DNA of 64,000 nt, from positions 62,001-126,000 of the forward strand of contig ONLH01000001.1 of assembly GCA_900318645.1 (NCBI GenBank). Direction: 5' to 3'. Below the pieces are notes generated by a model, which did no database searches, was not told where the DNA came from, and saw only the letters and a program-made list of their open reading frames with translations. Below, in pieces: positions 59,358 through 64,000 of this stretch. Made by a program: the position numbers and the translations under genes. Every line of letters begins with the position of its first letter. Position 1 is the first letter of the stretch. This stretch comes from an uncultured Prevotellaceae bacterium. Its GTDB lineage: Bacteria; Bacteroidota; Bacteroidia; Bacteroidales; Muribaculaceae.

Positions 59358-61187
59358 ATGAAGAAATTATTATCACTCTTGATGGCAGCCATGCTGCTGC
59401 CACTGGCCCTACAAGCTTTGGACCTGCCCTCCAATCAGATGATTCTCGGTCACTACACGACCGATGACCTTAACACTAACGGTTGGGGTAAAGCTTTCTT
59501 GAAAGACCTTGTGCTGCCTATCGCTACCGACCTCACTGCCGATGAACTCGCCATGTTCCAGGGCAGTAAGATTGTCGCCTTCCGCGTAGGACTCGCCGAG
59601 GAGGCTCCCGTGACCCGCGTCTTTGTTATGCCCCTCGACGCCAACGGCAAGCCGACAAACGAAGTCATCGAGTGGCCGTGCAATGTCTCGAGCCAAGGCT
59701 GGAACATGATTGAACTGGACACACCTTACGAGATCAACCTGCCCGACGGTTACGGTCTGAGAATCGGTTTTGACTATGAGCAGATTGGCAAGGATGCCAA
59801 GCCCATCTCGGCGGTCAAGATCGGTACCACTTACCCGACCTATCACTACAGGAGTGGCAACTGGATCAACTATGGTGTCAACACCATGGGTAACCTGAGC
59901 CTTCAGTGCATTGCCGAGAATGACAATTTCCCCCAGTATGTCCTCCGTGCTACCGGTCTGACTTGCAAGACCCAGGTCAAGATTGGCGATGAACTCCCCT
60001 TATCTTTCCAGGTCTATAACCTCGGTGCTGTACCCGTCGCTCCCGGTGCCCTCACCTTTGACATCGCTGTTGACGGCGCTGTAGTGAAGACCATCAGCAA
60101 TCCCGAGCCTATTACTACAGCACGTTTGACTGTCAAGGATGCCATCGATACCGACGGACTCACCGCTGGCGAGCACACGTTGACTGTCACCACCGTCTCC
60201 CTCAACGGTGAGCCCATTGAGGAGCCCATCGTCCTGACCACTACCTTCAAGACCTTTGAATATGGCTTCTCTCGCCAGATGCATCTGGTTGAGCAGTTCA
60301 CCTCGACGTGGTGCACCTTTTGTCCTCAGGGAACAGCCAATATCCAGGAGCTGACCCAGATGCGCGACGACGTCGCTTGGGTTGCCGTTCACGAGGACAT
60401 GGGCAATGTTGACCCATTCAGTTCAGCCCAGAACGACTCCATCACCAGCTTTGAGGGCATTGACGGCTTCCCCGAAGGCACGTTCGATCGCACCATTGGT
60501 ATTCAGGGTAATTCTGCTGTTTATGCTGTCCTCACCAATCTGCCCGCTTCAACGATGAGCACCTTCCTGGATTATGTTGCTGACGGTCCATCATGGGCTA
60601 CCGTCAATGTCAACAGTACCTTTGATGCAGCAACACGCGAGGCAGCCATCACCATCGATGGCGAACTCGTGCCCAACTTTGACGAAATGATGGGTGAAGG
60701 CTGCAAACTCACCGTCTATCTTACCGAGGATGGCCTCGTAGCACCGCAGACGAGCGGTGGCAATAATTATGTCCACAACAATGTCCTGCGACAGGCATTA
60801 GTGTCAATCAAGGGTGTGGACATCAATCACACTAGCGAGACCACCTATAAGAACGAGTTCACCTATACCATTCCCAGCAACTGGAATGCCGACAACATGC
60901 ACATCGTGGCATTCATCGGCCGTCCCCTGCGCGCTGGTGCAATTAGGGATATCTATGTTACCAACACCAATATGCGTAAACTGGGTGAGTATGACGAGCC
61001 CACTATAGTGGTTGGCGACGTTGATGGCAACGGCAAGGTCAACATCGATGACGTGACCGAACTCATCAACTGCCTGATTTCAGATATTGAACCCGCCAAT
61101 CCCGCGGGGGCTGACTGCTATCCTGATGGCCGCATCAACATCGATGATGTGACCGAACTTATCAATATCCTACTCAATGCCAATTGA
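59358..61187 (+). CDS. Omp28-related secreted protein with C-terminal dockerin-like repeats (1)
   Basis: 609 residues. Signal peptide (MKKLLSLLMAAMLLPLALQA), then a beta domain (about 25-190; MILGHYTTDDLNTNGWGKAF, GYGLRIGFDYEQIG), an immunoglobulin-like domain (about 195-300) and an Omp28/thioredoxin-like domain starting MHLVEQFTSTWCTFCPQG. Its Cys319-x-x-Cys322 pair sits where thioredoxins have CxxC. The last 57 residues (553-609) are two dockerin-like repeats (GDVDGNGKVNIDDVTELINC and YPDGRINIDDVTELINILL). Redox activity is not assured. A close paralogue follows. Confidence 0.82.
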   Translation: MKKLLSLLMAAMLLPLALQALDLPSNQMILGHYTTDDLNTNGWGKAFLKDLVLPIATDLTADELAMFQGSKIVAFRVGLAEEAPVTRVFVMPLDANGKPTNEVIEWPCNVSSQGWNMIELDTPYEINLPDGYGLRIGFDYEQIGKDAKPISAVKIGTTYPTYHYRSGNWINYGVNTMGNLSLQCIAENDNFPQYVLRATGLTCKTQVKIGDELPLSFQVYNLGAVPVAPGALTFDIAVDGAVVKTISNPEPITTARLTVKDAIDTDGLTAGEHTLTVTTVSLNGEPIEEPIVLTTTFKTFEYGFSRQMHLVEQFTSTWCTFCPQGTANIQELTQMRDDVAWVAVHEDMGNVDPFSSAQNDSITSFEGIDGFPEGTFDRTIGIQGNSAVYAVLTNLPASTMSTFLDYVADGPSWATVNVNSTFDAATREAAITIDGELVPNFDEMMGEGCKLTVYLTEDGLVAPQTSGGNNYVHNNVLRQALVSIKGVDINHTSETTYKNEFTYTIPSNWNADNMHIVAFIGRPLRAGAIRDIYVTNTNMRKLGEYDEPTIVVGDVDGNGKVNIDDVTELINCLISDIEPANPAGADCYPDGRINIDDVTELINILLNAN

Positions 61188-61210
61188 GTGCGATTGTGAC
61201 AACTGACAAT

Positions 61211-61250
61211 GTGGGACAGAGGAAATCATCCTCATGTCCCACTATTATTC
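61211..61250 (+). terminator. Hairpin terminator between the Omp28 paralogues
   Basis: GTGGGACA (61211-61218) pairs with TGTCCCAC (61235-61242), extended by GAGGA/TCCTC; ATTATTC follows. Confidence 0.7.
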
Positions 61251-61302
61251 ACCGTTTTCAGTAAAAATTCACCAATATCACATTATTTTAAACAAATATA
61301 CC

Positions 61303-61310
61303 TAAATTTG
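61303..61310 (+). promoter_or_regulatory. -7 box of the second Omp28-dockerin gene
   Basis: TAAATTTG in a context (AAATATACCTAAATTTGTAA) very like that of the first paralogue, 84 bases before the start. Confidence 0.45.
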
Positions 61311-61394
61311 TAAATTCCATTGACTGAAGTAACAAAAAACCATAGTAATAACCAAAATTAATACTATTCTATTAATCATCAATTTTTACAGATT

Positions 61395-63344
61395 ATGAAG
61401 AAATTTTTATCACTACTGATGGCTGCCATGCTCTTGCCCATGGCAATGAATGCCCAACTGCTAAGTAACCAGGACATGAAGATGCATCGCGCTCCTTATG
61501 CCCTCAAGAGCCTCAGTCATCGCATGATGGCTCCTGCTCGCGTAAACCTGGGAGAAAACCAGATGGTTCTGGGCCACTACGACACCGACGATTTGGCTTC
61601 CTCTAATGAGGGACTGGGTATCACCGGCCTGCCTGGTGTGATTCCTATCGGTACCGTCATCACCCCCGCCGAGTTAGCTGCGTTCCAGGGTGGAAAAATC
61701 GTGAAGTTCCGTGTTGGTCTCGCTACGAGTACCGCCATCTCACGCGTGTTTGTCATCCCGGTAACCAACGGCGTTTACGGAACGACGACCGAGTGGTCCT
61801 GCAGTGTAAGGGCAGCAGGATGGAACGAGATAACGCTCGAGACGCCCTACGAAATCGACCTTGCCGACAATACCGGCCTGATGATCGGTTTTGATTACCA
61901 GCAGACCAGCAGCAACTATCCCATCTCGGCTGTCGAGGTAGGTGACATCTATCCTTCCTACATTTACTACCAGGGCGGCTGGCAAGATGTGGGCTTGAGC
62001 GCCTATGGTAACCTGAGTGTACAGTGTATCGTCGAGAGTGAAAACTTCCCCGATTACATCATCAGTGTCAGCAGCCTGGTTGCCAGGAGCTACACCAAGC
62101 TGGGCGATGAGCTCCAGTTCACTTTCATGACCAAGAATGCAGGTGTTGCTTCCGACGCAATCGCTGCCGGCGCCTGCTCCTATAATGTCCTCGTTGATGG
62201 TGAAGTGGTTGCCACCATCACCAACCCTGAGGCATTCGGAAGAGACTTTGTACAGTTCAATAATGCCATCCCCACCGCTGGCATGACCCTTGGCAAGCAC
62301 ACCTTGACCATCCAATCCGCAACCCTCAATGGTGAGCCCGTAGAGCAGCCCATTTCGACAAGCCGCGACTTCATCCTCTATGAGAATGGTTTCCCGCGCC
62401 AGATGCATGTCATCGAGCAATTTACCTCAACCTATTGCACCTATTGCCCGCTGGGCAACAACATGCTGAGAATCCTCACCAGCTCAAGAGACGATATCGC
62501 CTGGATCGGTATTCACGGTAACATGAGCGGCACCGACCCGATGAGGACGCTGCAATGTGACTCTATCATGTCCTATGAGGGCAGTGATTCTTATCCCTCA
62601 GGCTCCTTTGACCGTTCTACCGGCTGGGATTCAGATGAAACAATCATCACCGGACTGGGTTACTATGAGGAATACCATAATGAGATAGCTCAAGAAATCA
62701 GTGCTTTCCTTGATTACATAGCCGAAGCACCCTCGTTTGCAACTGTCAACATCAACAGTACCATTGATGCCGATACCCGCGAGGCCGTCATCACCGTTAA
62801 TGGCGAACTCACTCCCGACTTTGACATGATGATGGGTGCCGACAGCAAGCTCACGGTTTATATTACCGAGGACGGCGTTATTTCACGACAGTTGAACCTG
62901 GGCACATGGGTCAATAATTATGAACACAACGGCGTACTGCGCAAGGCGCTATATTCGATAAAGGGTAATGACCTGAATCGCGACGGTAACACCTATGAGA
63001 ATGTCTTCACCTATACCATTCCTTCAAACTGGAAACTCGAGAACCTCAATGTCGTAGCGTTCATCAGTCGTCCCCTTGCAAATGGTGCCAGCGGTGTTTA
63101 CACCGACTTGTACATCAATCAAGCCAACAAGCGTAAACTGGGTGAGTTTGACGAGCCTACCGTTCTGCTCGGTGATGTCGATGGTAATGGCCGTGTCAAC
63201 ATTGATGACGTGACTGCACTCATCAATGTCCTGCTCACGGGTGAGGAACCGGCCAATCCGATGGGCGCTGACGTTTACCCTGACGGTCGCATCAACATTG
63301 ATGATGTCACTGAACTCATCAGCCTCCTGCTCACTAGTAAGTGA
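61395..63344 (+). CDS. Omp28-related secreted protein with C-terminal dockerin-like repeats (2)
   Basis: 649 residues, paralogue of the preceding gene with the same order of domains and about 50% identity. A 30-residue insertion follows the signal peptide (MHRAPYALKSLSHRMMAP, possibly a propeptide). CxxC at 348-351 in FTSTYCTYCPLG; Tyr replaces the Trp before the first Cys. Dockerin-like pair at 593-649 (GDVDGNGRVNIDDVTALINV and YPDGRINIDDVTELISLLL). Separate promoter and terminator. Confidence 0.82.
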   Translation: MKKFLSLLMAAMLLPMAMNAQLLSNQDMKMHRAPYALKSLSHRMMAPARVNLGENQMVLGHYDTDDLASSNEGLGITGLPGVIPIGTVITPAELAAFQGGKIVKFRVGLATSTAISRVFVIPVTNGVYGTTTEWSCSVRAAGWNEITLETPYEIDLADNTGLMIGFDYQQTSSNYPISAVEVGDIYPSYIYYQGGWQDVGLSAYGNLSVQCIVESENFPDYIISVSSLVARSYTKLGDELQFTFMTKNAGVASDAIAAGACSYNVLVDGEVVATITNPEAFGRDFVQFNNAIPTAGMTLGKHTLTIQSATLNGEPVEQPISTSRDFILYENGFPRQMHVIEQFTSTYCTYCPLGNNMLRILTSSRDDIAWIGIHGNMSGTDPMRTLQCDSIMSYEGSDSYPSGSFDRSTGWDSDETIITGLGYYEEYHNEIAQEISAFLDYIAEAPSFATVNINSTIDADTREAVITVNGELTPDFDMMMGADSKLTVYITEDGVISRQLNLGTWVNNYEHNGVLRKALYSIKGNDLNRDGNTYENVFTYTIPSNWKLENLNVVAFISRPLANGASGVYTDLYINQANKRKLGEFDEPTVLLGDVDGNGRVNIDDVTALINVLLTGEEPANPMGADVYPDGRINIDDVTELISLLLTSK

Positions 63345-63376
63345 TCCGAGTAACAGACACATCCCTATAACAATAG

Positions 63377-63420
63377 TACGGGAGCATGCCAACCAATGCG
63401 GCATGCTCCCGTATTTAACT
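63377..63420. terminator. Bidirectional terminator before tRNA-Pro
   Basis: TACGGGAGCATGCC (63377-63390) pairs perfectly with GGCATGCTCCCGTA (63400-63413), with TTTAACT after it on the plus strand. It lies between a plus-strand gene and a minus-strand tRNA. Confidence 0.8.
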
Positions 63421-63436
63421 GTCTGAATTATTGTTG

Positions 63437-63511
63437 TCGGGGTACCTGGATTCGAACCAGGGACTTCCTGCTCCCAAAGCAGGCGCGCTAACCGGACTGC
63501 GCTACACCCCG
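63437..63511 (-). tRNA. tRNA-Pro (anticodon TGG)
   Basis: On the minus strand the acceptor CGGGGTG pairs with TACCCCG (one G-T). The D arm has GCGCAGTCCGGTTAGCGC, the anticodon arm CCTGC-TTTGGGA-GCAGG with TGG, and the T loop TTCGAAT. 75 bases including the discriminator A; the CCA end is not encoded (CAA follows). Confidence 0.96.
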
Positions 63512-63536
63512 AAGCCTTCGCTAAAAGCGGTGCAAA

Positions 63537-63788
63537 GGTAGTGCAAGTTGAGCGGAATGCCAAAAAAAAATCCATTTTTTTATTTGGCATTCCCGAAACG
63601 CAGCCTACCTTGGCCCTTAGGCAACGGTAGTGCAAGTTGAGCGGAATGCCAAAAAAAAAATCATTTTTTTATTTGGCACTCCCGAAACGCAGCCTACCTT
63701 GGCCCTTAGGCAACGGTAGTGCAAGTTGAGCGGAATGCCAAAAAAAAATCATTTTTTTATTTGCCACTCCCGAAACGCAGCCTACCTT
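63537..63788. repeat. Three tandem 89-bp repeats upstream of tRNA-Pro
   Basis: Units begin GGTAGTGCAAGTTGAGCGGA at 63537, 63626 and 63715. Each has a hairpin (AATGCCAAAAAA against TTTTTTATTTGGCATT-like arms) and then CGAAACGCAGCCTACCTT. The third unit stops after CCTACCTT, where the MITE-like element starts. Repeats with GTGCAAG and CGCAGCCTAC ends occur in other Bacteroidales. No coding sense. Confidence 0.85.
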
Positions 63789-63974
63789 AACGTGAGTTCA
63801 ATGATAATACACTCTATAGCTCAACAGATTAGCCAGCTGTGACTTGTAGAGACGCAAAATTTTGCGTCTCCATTCGTTAGGCATTAACCAAATGCTGCCT
63901 TAGAGACGAAAAAGTTGGCGTCTCTACATAGCGGATGAATTGAGTATCAGCATTTTATTTTCGTTGAGCTCACG
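63789..63974. mobile_element. MITE-like element, 186 bp, uninterrupted copy
   Basis: Ends AACGTGAGTTCAATGA (63789-63804) and TCGTTGAGCTCACG (63961-63974) are inverted. The core has one perfect GAGACGCAAAATTTTGCG palindrome (63848-63869) and one decayed arm (63902-63926). It lies in the opposite orientation to the copy at 50787-51244 and aligns with it over nearly the whole length (shared CTGATACTCAATTCATCCGC on the complementary strand). No ORF. Confidence 0.72.
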
Positions 63975-64000
63975 CTCTTTATTAGCCAGGCAAGCGTACG

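Noticed and set aside
63537..63788. Possible CRISPR array
   Set aside because: The 89-bp units are continuous tandem copies with no unique spacers, and no cas genes are present.

Overview
The window looks like a chromosome segment of a gut Bacteroidales bacterium, most likely of the Muribaculaceae/Prevotellaceae type. Four things suggest this. Promoters follow the Bacteroidetes sigma-70 pattern (TTTG, 19-21 bases, TAnnTTTG), and I found good examples in front of at least ten genes. The protein families are typical of the order: DUF4876/DUF6850 partners of a TonB-dependent receptor, Omp28-related proteins, DUF3244, Cthe_2159-type beta-helix proteins, and LytS/LytTR and TPR-HTH regulators. Many small secreted proteins carry dockerin-like calcium repeats. 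Gene order around coaX-OMP-lptC-CBS protein and pdxJ-exbB-exbD-tonB is that of Bacteroidales. Species assignment is inference.

Layout. 1-13 kb is housekeeping: coaX (cut by the left edge), an outer membrane beta-barrel, lptC, a CNNM/CBS membrane protein, tRNA-Asp, pdxJ, an ExbB-ExbD-TonB energy transducer set, a LytS/LytTR two-component pair, pheT and a YebC-family regulator. 13.2-18.1 kb (minus strand) is a compact five-gene operon: VTC-domain polymerase-like protein, DUF4956 membrane protein, DUF2490 outer membrane protein and two Cthe_2159 beta-helix proteins, one lipid-anchored and one dockerin-bearing. It is my best candidate for a poorly described system. mfd and a secreted phosphodiesterase follow.

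23-36.5 kb is a run of secreted and surface genes: dockerin proteins, a third and much larger Cthe_2159 protein, and a TonB receptor-DUF4876-DUF6850 operon. 36.4-38.7 kb is an ABC exporter operon with its own YtrA-type GntR repressor and a clear palindromic operator. 38.7-42.6 kb holds small membrane proteins, lipoproteins, a GxxExxY protein and a TlpA-like protein, separated by copies of one intergenic repeat. 42.8-50.7 kb is a duplicated block: M16 peptidase, two near-twin lipoproteins, second M16 peptidase.

50.7-53.5 kb contains a MITE-like element into which a second element has inserted with a 9-bp target duplication. Next come an alpha/beta hydrolase and a 29-residue membrane microprotein that share a duplicated promoter/leader. 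53.5-56.2 kb has a NatA/NatB-type ABC exporter and dtd. 56.7-63.3 kb has a TPR-transmembrane-HTH regulator, a DUF3244 protein and two large Omp28-dockerin paralogues. The window ends with tRNA-Pro, three tandem 89-bp repeats and another copy of the MITE-like element.

All calls were made by reading; no database search was run. Family names come from recognised motifs and gene context.
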